Assembly (NCBI GenBank): GCA_964548225.1
Contig: CAZJQP010000042.1
Location: 1 to 40,311 of the forward strand
Reading direction: 5' to 3'
DNA: 40,311 nt
From: CALMEH01 sp964548225
GTDB taxonomy: Bacteria > Acidobacteriota > Blastocatellia > Pyrinomonadales > Pyrinomonadaceae
Within the stretch, counting starts at the first letter, position 1, and every line of letters starts with the position of its first letter. The translations under genes were made by a program, and so were the position numbers. Positions 8,920 through 17,234 of this stretch are shown here, in pieces. The notes beneath the pieces were generated by a model. It was not told the origin of the DNA and did not search any database. It saw nothing but the letters and a program-made list of their open reading frames with translations.

Positions 8920-11070
8920 TTGAAATACATCGGAAAAGAAATGAGCCGCGTGGACGGCGTGGCGAAGGTTACGGGAAAAGCGAAATATGCGGCTGAGTTT
9001 CAGGTGAAAAACGTCGCTTACGGGTTTATTGTGCAGAGCGCGATTGCGAAGGGCGCGATAAAGACAATTGATGTTTCGGAGGCTGAAAAGCAGTCGGGCG
9101 TGATAAAGATTTACACACATTTGAACGCTGTGAAAACGCAGGCGAGAGGCAATGCGTTTGCCGCTTTGCAGTCGGATAAGATTGTCTTTAGCGGTCAGCC
9201 GATTGCGCTGGTCGTTGCGGAAACTTTTGAGCAAGCGCGGTTTGCATCTCGTTTGATTAAAACAACTTACACGGAAGAAAAGGCGCAGACTGAAACGCTG
9301 AAAGGCGAGATGAAACCGATGCGTTCGCCACAAACTCGCGGTAATCCGGCGGAAGTTTTAAAGAATTCGTCTGTGAAAATTTCGGCTGAATACACGATTC
9401 CGATTGAACACCATAATCCGATGGAGCCGCACGCCGCGATTGCGGTTTGGGAAGGCGAAAAATTGACGCTTTTTGATAAAACGCAAGGCGTGATGGGTGT
9501 TCGCGGACATCTCGCGCAGAGTTTCGGATTGAAGCCGGAAAACGTGCAAGTCGTTTCCCCGTTTGTCGGCGGCGCGTTCGGTTGCGCTTTGAATCCAAAT
9601 TATTATCCGTTTTTGACGGCAATGGCGGCGCGTGAATTGAAACGTCCGGTGAAGGTAAATTACACCAGACGGCAGATGTTCACGGGACACGGTTATCGTC
9701 CATACACTTGGCAAAAGGTGCAAATCGGCGCAGGACGCGACGGAAAATTGCAGGCGATTATTCACGAAGCCGTCGGAAATACTTCGTCGTTTGAAGATTT
9801 CGGCGAAAATCCTAACGGTTTCGGGCGCACGCTTTATGAATGTCCGAATTACGACACGCCTTATAAAATCGCCAAAGTTGACCTGCCGACACCGACTTGG
9901 ATGCGTGCGCCGGGAATGGTTTCGGGCGCGTTTGCATTGGAATCGGCGATTGATGAATTGGCGTTTGAACTGAAAATTGACCCGCTCGAAATGCGTCTGA
10001 TTAACTACGCCGAAAAAGACCCCGAAACGGGCAAACCTTTTTCGAGCAAGGCTTTGCGCGACGCTTATAAGCAAGGCGCGGCAAAATTCGGTTGGGAAAA
10101 ACGCAAATTAGAACCGCGTTCGATGCGTGATGGAAAATGGCTCGTCGGTTGGGGCGTGGCAACCGGAATTTGGGGCGCGTTTCAAGTTCCTGCTTCCGTA
10201 AAAATCACGCTGAAATCTGACGGCACGGCAAATGTCGGAAGCGCAACCGCCGACATCGGACCCGGAACTTACACCGTTATCACAATGATTGCCGCCGAAT
10301 TTTTGGGCATCAAACCCGACAAAGTAAAATTTGAACTCGGCGACAGCAATTTGCCGCAAGCACCCGTGCAAGGCGGTTCGTTCACCACCGCTTCCGTCGG
10401 CACGGCGGCGCACGGCGCGGCGTTGGCGATTAAACAAAAATTGTTTGACTTTGCGGTCAAAGACGGCAATTTTGCGGGCGCAAAAGTTGATGATGTGGAA
10501 ATGTCAGACGGATTTTTAACTCTAAAGTCAGACACATCAAAACGCGCTTCGATTGCCGATTTGATGAAGAAAAATAATCTGTCGGAAATCACGGAAGTTT
10601 TCACCTCGCGCCCGTCTGCCGAGCGCAATCAATATACAACACAGGCGCACGGAGCGCAATTTGTTGAGGTCAAAGTTGATGAAGCGTTAGGAATTGTTAA
10701 AGTTACGCGGGTTGTCGAAGCCACAGCGGTCGGGCGCATTATGAACCCGAAAACTTCGCATTCGCAAGAAATGGGCGGCGTTGTTTGGGGAATCGGAATG
10801 GCTCTGCACGAAGCCACCGAAATTGACCACCGCTACGGGCGAATGATGACGACCGATTTGGCGAGTTATCACGTTCCGTCAAATGCCGATGTTCACGAAG
10901 TCGAAACCGCGTTTGTCGAAGAAGAAGACAAAATCGTCAATCCGCTCGGCGTAAAAGGAATGGGCGAACTCTGTCAAGTCGGAATTCCGGCGGCAATCGC
11001 CAACGCGATTTTTCACGCGACGGGCAAACGAGTGCGCGATTTGCCGATTACGCCCGACAAATTAATTTAA
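8920..11070 (+). CDS. paoC: Molybdenum hydroxylase large subunit, Mo-cofactor binding (PaoC/YagR-like)
   Basis: 716 aa. The start is taken as TTG 8920 because aaggaga lies 9 bp upstream and the family opening KYIGKEMSRVDGxxKVTG is preserved; ATG 8941 would remove it. Aldehyde oxidase/xanthine dehydrogenase hammerhead and Mo-binding domains follow: FVGGAFGCALN, WMRAPGMVSGAFALESAIDEL, ADIGPGTYTV. The catalytic glutamate is in GVKGMGELCQVG, at about residue 683. Length agrees with E. coli PaoC (about 730). The neighbouring XdhC-like and MocA-like genes suggest a molybdopterin cytosine dinucleotide cofactor, as in PaoC. Substrate is probably an aldehyde (inference). Confidence 0.92.
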   Translation: MKYIGKEMSRVDGVAKVTGKAKYAAEFQVKNVAYGFIVQSAIAKGAIKTIDVSEAEKQSGVIKIYTHLNAVKTQARGNAFAALQSDKIVFSGQPIALVVAETFEQARFASRLIKTTYTEEKAQTETLKGEMKPMRSPQTRGNPAEVLKNSSVKISAEYTIPIEHHNPMEPHAAIAVWEGEKLTLFDKTQGVMGVRGHLAQSFGLKPENVQVVSPFVGGAFGCALNPNYYPFLTAMAARELKRPVKVNYTRRQMFTGHGYRPYTWQKVQIGAGRDGKLQAIIHEAVGNTSSFEDFGENPNGFGRTLYECPNYDTPYKIAKVDLPTPTWMRAPGMVSGAFALESAIDELAFELKIDPLEMRLINYAEKDPETGKPFSSKALRDAYKQGAAKFGWEKRKLEPRSMRDGKWLVGWGVATGIWGAFQVPASVKITLKSDGTANVGSATADIGPGTYTVITMIAAEFLGIKPDKVKFELGDSNLPQAPVQGGSFTTASVGTAAHGAALAIKQKLFDFAVKDGNFAGAKVDDVEMSDGFLTLKSDTSKRASIADLMKKNNLSEITEVFTSRPSAERNQYTTQAHGAQFVEVKVDEALGIVKVTRVVEATAVGRIMNPKTSHSQEMGGVVWGIGMALHEATEIDHRYGRMMTTDLASYHVPSNADVHEVETAFVEEEDKIVNPLGVKGMGELCQVGIPAAIANAIFHATGKRVRDLPITPDKLI

Positions 11071-11072
11071 AG

Positions 11073-11213
11073 GACTGGAGCGCAAGCGTCCCCGTTTGCA
11101 ACGCCGCGTTTTTCTGCGTCTTAAAACCTCTGAATAGAATAATTTTTTTTTCTTTTTAAACGCTTTTTCGCGCTACCGCGCTCATTGCACGCGGGGACGA
11201 TTGCGCTCCAGTC
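11073..11213. repeat. MITE-like palindromic element, copy A
   Basis: 141 bp bounded by perfect 13-bp terminal inverted repeats apart from the innermost base (gactggagcgcaa and ttgcgctccagtc). Next to the ends are inner stems carrying cgtccccg and cggggacg. The core contains acgccgcgtttttc and taaaacctctg. A second copy in the same orientation lies at 21162-21298. The element begins 2 bp after the paoC stop and ends 4 bp before the xdhC start codon, so it fills the whole junction. It encodes nothing recognisable. Confidence 0.85.
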
Positions 11214-11217
11214 TTTT

Positions 11218-12333
11218 ATGAAGGAATTGCAAGAAATTCTCAAAAAAATCTCAAACTTCGCGCCTAATGAAAAGGCGATTCTGGCGACGGTCGTTGACGT
11301 TCAAGGTTCGGGCTATCGTCGGGCGGGCGCACGGATGTTGATTGCCGAAAACGGCTATTCAATCGGCACGGTTTCGGGCGGTTGTCTCGAAGCCGACGTT
11401 TTAGAACGCGCTAAAAAAGTCTTGGCAACGGGTGAATCCTGTGTAATAACTTACGACACGACGAAAGACGAAAATTCGGTTTTCGGACTCGGAATGGGTT
11501 GCCGCGGAATTGTCCGCGTTTTGCTTGAACTTATTGAAAAAGAAAATACACTTGTCCGATATTTACAATACGTTTTTGAAGATAGAGAAAGTCTTTGCAT
11601 AGCAACGATGATTTCATCAAGTCGGGCAGTTACAGGTGGAAGAATGTTTTATAGTAAGGAAGAATATGAGGAAGATTTTGATTTCGCAAATCTTCCGAAT
11701 GACATTGAAAAATCAGAAGAATTAAAAAACGATTGTGAAGTTTTCTATAAAACTAATAAATCGCCTGAAATAAAACTTTATAAAATCGGAAACGATGATT
11801 TTGAATTGCTTTTTGAAAAAATCATTCCACCGACCAAAATTCAAATTTTCGGCGCGGGTTACGATGCGCTTCCACTCATAAAATTTGCGAAAGAACTCGG
11901 CTGGCGTGTTTCGGTTGTTGACCATCGCACCACGTTTGCAAATGCTGAAAGATTGCCCGAAGCAGACGAAATTACCGTTTCCCGCGCCGAAGATTTACCC
12001 GAAGAGTTTTTCACGGACGAAAATTCCGTTGCCGTCGTGATGACGCACAATTACGAACGCGACCGCGAGATTTTGCCGCGTTTGCTTCGTTCAAATTTCC
12101 TTTACATTGGCGCGTTAGGTCCGAAAAAACGCACCGAAAAAATCTTGGAAGAATCGGGGGAAACCTTTTCAAACGAACAATTAGCAAAACTTCACGCTCC
12201 CGTAGGTTTGGACATCGGCGCAAATTCGCCGGAAGCGATTGCGCTGGCAATTGTCGCGGAAATTCAAGCGGTTTTAGCCAATCGAAACGGCGGTTTTTTG
12301 CGCGAAAGAAACGGTTCGATTTATGAAAGATAG
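11218..12333 (+). CDS. XdhC/CoxI family Mo-hydroxylase maturation factor
   Basis: About 371 aa from ATG 11218; the frame is open further upstream but that part lies in the repeat element. The N-terminal XdhC_CoxI domain shows GSGYRRAGARML, GTVSGGCLEADV and FGLGMGCRGIV. A poorly conserved middle precedes a C-terminal Rossmann domain with FGAGYDALPLI, VVDHR and YIGALGPKKR. Proteins of this family (PaoD, XdhC) bind, sulfurate and insert the molybdenum cofactor into xanthine-oxidase-type enzymes, so this should serve the PaoABC enzyme. There is no Shine-Dalgarno site: the 13 bases before ATG belong to the repeat end. It overlaps mocA by 11 bp. Confidence 0.88.
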   Translation: MKELQEILKKISNFAPNEKAILATVVDVQGSGYRRAGARMLIAENGYSIGTVSGGCLEADVLERAKKVLATGESCVITYDTTKDENSVFGLGMGCRGIVRVLLELIEKENTLVRYLQYVFEDRESLCIATMISSSRAVTGGRMFYSKEEYEEDFDFANLPNDIEKSEELKNDCEVFYKTNKSPEIKLYKIGNDDFELLFEKIIPPTKIQIFGAGYDALPLIKFAKELGWRVSVVDHRTTFANAERLPEADEITVSRAEDLPEEFFTDENSVAVVMTHNYERDREILPRLLRSNFLYIGALGPKKRTEKILEESGETFSNEQLAKLHAPVGLDIGANSPEAIALAIVAEIQAVLANRNGGFLRERNGSIYER

Positions 12334-12913
12334 CGAAATCGGCATCATCGTTCTCGCGGCGGGCGCGTCTTTGCGTTTGGGAAAACCGAAACAACTTTTA
12401 CAATTTCAAGGCAAGACACTTTTGCGTCGTGCAGTTGAAAATGCGGTTGAAACAAATTTCAAAACAATTGTTGTTTTGGGCGCGAATTTTGAACGAGCAA
12501 CAGCGGAAATCGAAGATTTAGAAATCGAAATTTGCTTCAATAAAAATTGGCATAACGGAATGAGTTCTTCGCTCAAAACAGGTTTAAAAAAATTGCTTGA
12601 AATCGCACCGAATCCTTCCGCTGTGATTATCACGCTTTGCGATCAGCCGTTTATAAACTCACAAGTTTTCAATAATTTAGCCGAAACTTTCGAGAAAACA
12701 AACGCGCCGATTGTCGCATCCGAATATGCCGAAACAGTTGGCGTTCCCGCACTTTTTTCGTATTCAATGTTTGATGAATTATTAAATCTTTCGGCAGATG
12801 AAGGCGCGAGAAAAATCATCAGGAAGCATCTTACATCTGTTAGGAAAATCTCCGTGCCACAAGCGGAAATTGACATTGATACGGCGGAAGATTATCAAAA
12901 ACTTTTCATTTGA
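12323..12913 (+). CDS. mocA: MocA-like molybdenum cofactor nucleotidyltransferase
   Basis: 196 aa NTP-transferase. The nucleotide-binding signature VLAAGASLRLGKPKQLL is at residues 10-26, and the metal-binding CDQPF motif near residue 110 is typical of MobA/MocA-like proteins. MocA makes molybdopterin cytosine dinucleotide, the cofactor used by PaoABC-type enzymes; the gene's overlap with xdhC and position in the Mo-hydroxylase operon fit this role better than MobA. CTP specificity is inferred from context, not from residues. Its stop overlaps the convergent ispF stop by 8 bp, so no terminator separates them. Confidence 0.85.
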   Translation: MKDSEIGIIVLAAGASLRLGKPKQLLQFQGKTLLRRAVENAVETNFKTIVVLGANFERATAEIEDLEIEICFNKNWHNGMSSSLKTGLKKLLEIAPNPSAVIITLCDQPFINSQVFNNLAETFEKTNAPIVASEYAETVGVPALFSYSMFDELLNLSADEGARKIIRKHLTSVRKISVPQAEIDIDTAEDYQKLFI

Positions 12914-13394
12914 TTTCGGATTTTCGTTCGAGCAAAACAACAGCTTCGACTTTCACGGCGCGGGTTTCGCCAACGGCATCAACCTTTTCGCCCGTTTTGG
13001 CTTTGACTGAAACGGATTCAATTTCGATTTCGAGTGCGTCAGCCAAATTTTTACGCATTTCGTCAATGAACGGGCGAAGTTTCGGAGTTTCAAGATTAAT
13101 TGTCGAATCCAGATTAACAACAGAAAAACCTTTTTCTTTTATCAAACCGATGGCGTGGCGCAAAAAAACGAAGCTGTCGGCATTTTTCCAACGCTCGTCT
13201 TTATCCGAAAAATGTAAGCCGATGTCGCCCAAAGCCAATGCGCCAAGAAGCGCGTCCGTTACAGCGTGAGTCAGACAATCGGCATCCGAATGTCCGACTG
13301 CGCCGAGTTCAGATTCGATTTTTATGCCGCCCAAAATCAAAGGCTTGCCCACTTCGAGCCGATGAATGTCATTACCAAAGCCAATTCGATACAT
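12906..13394 (-). CDS. ispF: 2-C-methyl-D-erythritol 2,4-cyclodiphosphate synthase
   Basis: About 162 aa from ATG 13394, which gives the family start MYRIGFGNDIHRL; the frame is open to an ATG at 13457, but the extra 21 residues resemble translated repeat DNA. Zinc ligands Asp9 and His11 (NDIH) and the HSDADCLTHAVTDALLGA signature are present, as are GDIGLHF and the C-terminal KAKTGEKVDAVG. It catalyses the fifth step of the MEP isoprenoid pathway. It follows ispD, as in many bacteria. Confidence 0.95.
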   Translation of the reverse strand: MYRIGFGNDIHRLEVGKPLILGGIKIESELGAVGHSDADCLTHAVTDALLGALALGDIGLHFSDKDERWKNADSFVFLRHAIGLIKEKGFSVVNLDSTINLETPKLRPFIDEMRKNLADALEIEIESVSVKAKTGEKVDAVGETRAVKVEAVVLLERKSEIK

Positions 13395-13460
13395 TTTGTT
13401 TGATTTCTGATTTTTGTGCGGAAAACATTGAATTTCAGTATAAATCTCAAAGATCAAAGA

Positions 13461-14135
13461 TCAAATGGTCAATAATAATTTTTCCGCAAGCGCAAAATCT
13501 TCGCGTGTCGTAATTTTTATATTTTTTGTGCTTCCTTCGGTTATAAAAATTTCAAATCCGGCTTTTTCGACCAAAAAACATTCGTCGGTTGCCGAAGCAT
13601 CAAAATTACCGTCGGCAAATGCTTTTTGCAAAATCTCGATACGAAAAGTTTGCGGCGTTTGGGCGCGGCGCAAACTTTCGCGGTCAATCGTGCCGATTAT
13701 TTTATCATTTTCGATTTGTTTTATTGTGTCTGTAATTTTCCCGACCAAACACGCCGCACCTTTTTCACTTGCTTTTTCAATAGTTTGTGTAATTTCTTCC
13801 GATGAAACCAGTGGTCGTGCGCCGTCGTGAACCGCAACGATTTCGACATTTTTATCAAGTGAATTTATAGCATTTCGCACCGATTCGGCGCGTGTGTTTC
13901 CGCCTGTGATAATTTTTCCGAGTTTTCTAAGGTAAAATCTTTGAAGCGTTTTTTGAAAATTTTCGATTTCGCTTTCCGCCAAAACAAGCACGATTTTATC
14001 AATCGCCGCGCACATTTCAAATCGTTCTAAAGTATGAATTAAAACAGGTTTGCCGCCGATTTCGAGAAACTGTTTCGGCACATCTGCACCGAATCTTGTT
14101 CCGCTTCCGGCGGCAACTATAATTGCAATATTCAT
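13461..14135 (-). CDS. ispD: 2-C-methyl-D-erythritol 4-phosphate cytidylyltransferase
   Basis: 224 aa, the usual length. The glycine-rich CTP loop VAAGSGTRFGADVPKQF is at residues 7-23, HDGARPLV near 104, and the family C-terminus with TDECFLVE and KITTREDFALAE follows. It performs the third step of the MEP pathway (MEP + CTP to CDP-ME). The order yacL-like, ispD, ispF on one strand matches the conserved Bacillus-type arrangement (family knowledge). Confidence 0.95.
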   Translation of the reverse strand: MNIAIIVAAGSGTRFGADVPKQFLEIGGKPVLIHTLERFEMCAAIDKIVLVLAESEIENFQKTLQRFYLRKLGKIITGGNTRAESVRNAINSLDKNVEIVAVHDGARPLVSSEEITQTIEKASEKGAACLVGKITDTIKQIENDKIIGTIDRESLRRAQTPQTFRIEILQKAFADGNFDASATDECFLVEKAGFEIFITEGSTKNIKITTREDFALAEKLLLTI

Positions 14136-14136
14136 T

Positions 14137-14203
14137 ATTAGTTGTTAGTCGTTAGTTGTTAGTTGAAAATCAAAGAGTAACGAACAACGAACAACGAACT
14201 AAT
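14137..14203. repeat. Direct and inverted gttagttgtt / aacaacgaac repeats
   Basis: Left side has tandem copies of ttagttgttagt; right side has the complementary cgaacaacgaacaacgaac. The two sides can pair into a long imperfect hairpin separated by about 15 bp. The stop codon of the yacL-like gene lies inside the right arm. The same motif reappears at the 3' end of the DedA/ATP-grasp gene near 25760. Confidence 0.75.
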
Positions 14204-15335
14204 CTATTTCCTCAATAATCGTCGTCTGGCGCAATTCGCGTGTGCCTTTGCGGAACGAAACGGAGCGCGAATCGTGGATGCTCATCGAATTATCAGAGTT
14301 TTCTTCGCGGTCTTCCCAGAGTCTGCCGAAAATCATTTTTCCGGCGGTTGTTTGCAGAACGCTTGTTACGGCAATGTCAGCGGTTTTGCCGATTAAACGC
14401 CGCGCATCATCAATCACGACCATCGTTCCGTCATCCAAATACGCCACGCCTTGATTATACTCTTTGCCTTCTTTCAAAACGAAAACCCGCATCGCTTCGC
14501 CGGGCAAAACAACAGGTTTCAGAGCATTTGCAAGTTCATTGATGTTCAAAACCGAAACGCCGCGAAGTTGCGAAACTTTGTTTAGATTAAAATCATTCGT
14601 AACGATTACGGCATCAAGTTCTTTGCCGAGTTCAATAAGTTTTAAATCAACTTCTTTGACTGCCGGATAATCGGTTTCGACGATTTGAATATCAATCTGA
14701 TTATTGTTGCGAAGCCGTTGCAACATATCAAGTCCGCGCCGTCCGCGTTGGCGTTTTGACGAATCGGGCGAATCGGCAACTTGCTGTAATTCTGTCAAAA
14801 TAAATTGCGGAATTACCAAAGTTCCGCCCAAAAATCCGGTTTCGGCAACATCAGCAATGCGTCCGTCAATAATTACGGAAGTATCTAAAACCTTGCAATC
14901 ACGCTTAGCAGTTTTATCCGAAAAAATTCCGCCAAGCACCGACAAATCAATAAATTCGCCCTTTGCCGCTCCGACCATCAAACCGATGTAGCCCATAAAA
15001 AATGCCAGCGCAACGGTTAAAAAAGTCTTCATTTCTGCCGGAACAGCCTTTGTTTCCTGCGAACTGATGAGCATTCCAATAAGGTATGCACCAACAATTC
15101 CCAAAATTGAACCGATTGCCGCACCGATTAAAGTTTTAATGGTCGCCTGCCGCGCACGCATTTCAAATCCAATAATCAAAAATGCAATAATTATGCCGAG
15201 AAACGCAGAAAGACCACGGTGTGCGGTGAACCAACTGTCTAAATCACTTGATTTGCCCAATGGATCGAGCAAAAAGCCCATCAGTGCCAAAATAAGGACA
15301 AATCCGATTCTAATTATGAGAATGTCGAGTTTCAT
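14199..15335 (-). CDS. YacL-like membrane protein with PIN and TRAM domains
   Basis: About 378 aa from ATG 15335 (GTG 15353 is possible upstream). Four hydrophobic segments occupy residues 1-140. A PIN domain follows, with KVLDTSVIIDGRIADV, FILTELQQVAD and a late acidic TNDFNLNKV. The final ~80 residues are a TRAM domain (LPGEAMRVFVLKEGKEYNQGVAYLDDGT). Such proteins are putative membrane-tethered nucleases, and the acidic PIN residues are in place. Position upstream of ispD is conserved in several phyla. Start has weak ribosome-site support. Confidence 0.9.
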   Translation of the reverse strand: MKLDILIIRIGFVLILALMGFLLDPLGKSSDLDSWFTAHRGLSAFLGIIIAFLIIGFEMRARQATIKTLIGAAIGSILGIVGAYLIGMLISSQETKAVPAEMKTFLTVALAFFMGYIGLMVGAAKGEFIDLSVLGGIFSDKTAKRDCKVLDTSVIIDGRIADVAETGFLGGTLVIPQFILTELQQVADSPDSSKRQRGRRGLDMLQRLRNNNQIDIQIVETDYPAVKEVDLKLIELGKELDAVIVTNDFNLNKVSQLRGVSVLNINELANALKPVVLPGEAMRVFVLKEGKEYNQGVAYLDDGTMVVIDDARRLIGKTADIAVTSVLQTTAGKMIFGRLWEDREENSDNSMSIHDSRSVSFRKGTRELRQTTIIEEID

Positions 15336-15383
15336 CTGACAAAATTTTATCACGAATTATCATTTTATCAACAATGATTTCGC

Positions 15384-15962
15384 TTAATCCGTAAATAAAA
15401 CTTGCTGGTTTAATGCTTTTGATTCGTTTGAAAGAAAAAATAAAACGACACGGGCAATGTCGTCCGAATTGTTTGATTTAAAGAGTTCGTGTTCGACAAC
15501 TTCTTTTTTTGCTTTGGTTACAACGCAATTTTGCCGAAAATGCGAAGGCAGATTTTTGACAAAATGAGTCGTCTGATTTTCAGAAATGACGTGAACAATT
15601 AATCCTTTCGGACGCGGTTTCATCAAACGGAGACTTTCCTGTGTCAGCGTTTCAATTTTTGAAACAGATTCGTCTTTTTCGTGCAAACAATTTACTAACA
15701 AATCAATTCTTCCAAACAACTTGTCAACTTCGTCAATCAAAGTTTTTTCATCCGTAAATTCAAACGAATTTGCCAAAGTTCCGAGCGATTTCAATTCGTC
15801 TAAAACGGCTTTCTCGCCGGCGGAAACCTTTTCATCAAAAGAACAAATTACATATGCGCCCTGTAAAGCTAATTGCAAAGCAACGGCACGACCAATCGGG
15901 CTTGTGCCGTTTGTAATAAGCGCGACTTTTTCCGCAAAAGCGTGAACCGAAGGTGTAGGCAT
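15384..15962 (-). CDS. Short, degenerate SDR-family protein
   Basis: 192 aa, against about 250 for a typical short-chain dehydrogenase. The N-terminal Rossmann pattern is recognisable (KVALITNGTSPIGRAVALQLALQGA), followed by a D(L/V)LVNC stretch where active enzymes have NNAG. The catalytic YxxxK pair is not visible: the corresponding region reads FRQNCVVTKAKKEV. The C-terminus keeps the SDR-like DIARVVLFFLSNESKALNQQVL. Likely a non-catalytic or regulatory relative, or a decaying gene. Starts at ATG 15962 without a clear ribosome site. Confidence 0.75.
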   Translation of the reverse strand: MPTPSVHAFAEKVALITNGTSPIGRAVALQLALQGAYVICSFDEKVSAGEKAVLDELKSLGTLANSFEFTDEKTLIDEVDKLFGRIDLLVNCLHEKDESVSKIETLTQESLRLMKPRPKGLIVHVISENQTTHFVKNLPSHFRQNCVVTKAKKEVVEHELFKSNNSDDIARVVLFFLSNESKALNQQVLFTD

Positions 15963-16019
15963 TTTTTTATTTTGCCACAGAGTTCGGGAAGTAGAAAATG
16001 AAGTAGGAGGTTTGGAATG

Positions 16020-16307
16020 TTAAATAAGTTTCTGTTTAATGCGTTCTTTGGCTTCGGCACTAAGACGAATTTCGGTATTTTCGTTTTCGAGATTTTCTTC
16101 CTGCGAACGGAAAACCCGGCGCATAAAGTTCAGGTTTGTTACATAATTCAAACAAGCCCCGCAAGTAAAAAGATGAAGGCGAACACGAATTTTTTCAACA
16201 ATCGAGAGTTTGCGGTCGAGTTCGTAGGAAAAAAGCGGCGAGATCGTTTTGCAGTCTTCCGTTTTCATCGCCAGCCATTCTTTGAGTTTTGCTTTAATTT
16301 TTGCCAT
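16020..16307 (-). CDS. Zinc-finger anti-sigma factor
   Basis: 95 aa from ATG 16307, overlapping the sigma factor's end by 14 bp. A zf-HC2-like site is visible: an early Cys in KTEDCKTISPLFSYELDRKLS and then HLFTCGAC (HxxxCxxC). The C-terminus is short and charged, and there is no membrane segment, so this is a soluble anti-sigma factor that probably binds region 2/4 of the upstream sigma factor and may release it on redox change or zinc loss (family knowledge). Confidence 0.85.
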   Translation of the reverse strand: MAKIKAKLKEWLAMKTEDCKTISPLFSYELDRKLSIVEKIRVRLHLFTCGACLNYVTNLNFMRRVFRSQEENLENENTEIRLSAEAKERIKQKLI

Positions 16308-16908
16308 TACCTTTTCTAAACCAATTAAAATCAATACATCGGCGCAGATGCAAACGCGCACGGTGCATCATTACCCAAAAATTATTGGGTGAAATACCCA
16401 AAAGCATACAAATTTCCTCCGAATCAAAGCCTTCCATTTCGCGCAACGTAAAACAATTTGCGACTCGTTCGGGCAATTCGCCCAAACAATGCGATAAAAT
16501 TTGTCGAAATTCTGCGTGTTCCAGACATTTTTCGGGGTTTTCGTCCCAAACTGCCGGACGCGCCGCCACCGTCCAATGACCTTTCCATTCGCCTTCGTCG
16601 CGGAAAAGATAATCGTAAGACGACATATCGGCTTCTTCTTCGGTGATTTCGGTTTCGCGGCTCGATTTGCGGAAATGGTCAGTGATTTTATGTTTCAAAA
16701 TGCCGCACAGCCAAGTTTTTTCCGAAGATTTTTCCGCAAAAGAATTTTTTGCCTGCATCGCCGCCAATAAAGTATCTTGCACAAGGTCTTCCGCCAAAAA
16801 TTCGTCGCGCACACGCGAAAGCGCAAAGGCGTAAAGATAATCGCCGTGCGCCTCAACCCAACGGGTCGCATCAAAAACTTGTCTATTTTCAGCGGTTTGC
16901 ACTTGCAC
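16294..16908 (-). CDS. ECF sigma factor
   Basis: 204 aa from GTG 16908, 8 bp after the stop of the 44-aa ORF. Region 2: DYLYAFALSRVRDEFLAEDLVQDTLLAAMQ and KTWLCGILKHKITDHFRK. Region 4: LPERVANCFTLREMEGFDSEEIC and GISPNNFWVMMHRARLHLRR. A ~40-residue linker (SSYDYLFRDEGEWKGHW) separates them, resembling the TIGR02943-type family. It overlaps its anti-sigma gene. Regulon unknown. Confidence 0.9.
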   Translation of the reverse strand: MQVQTAENRQVFDATRWVEAHGDYLYAFALSRVRDEFLAEDLVQDTLLAAMQAKNSFAEKSSEKTWLCGILKHKITDHFRKSSRETEITEEEADMSSYDYLFRDEGEWKGHWTVAARPAVWDENPEKCLEHAEFRQILSHCLGELPERVANCFTLREMEGFDSEEICMLLGISPNNFWVMMHRARLHLRRCIDFNWFRKGNGKN

Positions 16909-16916
16909 TTTTTTAA

Positions 16917-17051
16917 CTATTCACGAATCATTCGGCGGATTCTTTCACGCAAATTTTCAGGAGCTTTTTCCGCATTAACAGCTTTTTGCAAAGCCTCGCG
17001 CAGACGCTTGTTAGCTTGCTCCTCGTTAGATATTTTCTCTTTGGTCATCAT
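16917..17051 (-). CDS. Small 44-aa protein resembling the tail of anti-sigma factors
   Basis: The ORF starts at tandem ATG codons (17051 and 17048) and ends 8 bp before the sigma factor start, so it is the first gene of the sigma/anti-sigma operon. It is highly charged: MMTKEKISNEEQANKR followed by LREALQKAVNAEKAPENL and RERIRRMIRE. The LREAL..AV..E.AP.NLR.RIR pattern is the kind of helix that follows the zinc finger in many zf-HC2 anti-sigma factors (recognised from memory), but here it stands alone without zinc ligands. No strong Shine-Dalgarno site is seen. Conservation elsewhere cannot be tested here. Confidence 0.6.
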   Translation of the reverse strand: MMTKEKISNEEQANKRLREALQKAVNAEKAPENLRERIRRMIRE

Positions 17052-17234
17052 TCGTTTGTGCTTTATCGAAAAATTATTTATTCGATAATTTCCTTAATTT
17101 CAATAATCTTATTCCGCCGGATTGGACATTTATTCCAAGTTTTTTTAGAAAACCGCCAATCCAAACGCCTATCTGGCAAAGAATATTGGAAATTCAGACG
17201 AGAAAACCGAATTTCTCCGCCAAAATATCTATAT

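Noticed and set aside
9358..10074. 238-aa minus-strand ORF opposite the Mo-hydroxylase large subunit
   Set aside because: Arg/Phe-rich composition typical of an antisense frame; the plus strand is a well-conserved enzyme.
11185..11217. Upstream start for the XdhC-like gene at TTG 11185
   Set aside because: Those codons lie in the right arm of the palindromic element and are not conserved in type; ATG 11218 gives the family start.
13395..13457. N-terminal extension of IspF from ATG 13457
   Set aside because: The extra residues have no counterpart in the family and derive from a direct repeat (aaagatcaaagatcaaat); ATG 13394 gives the normal start.
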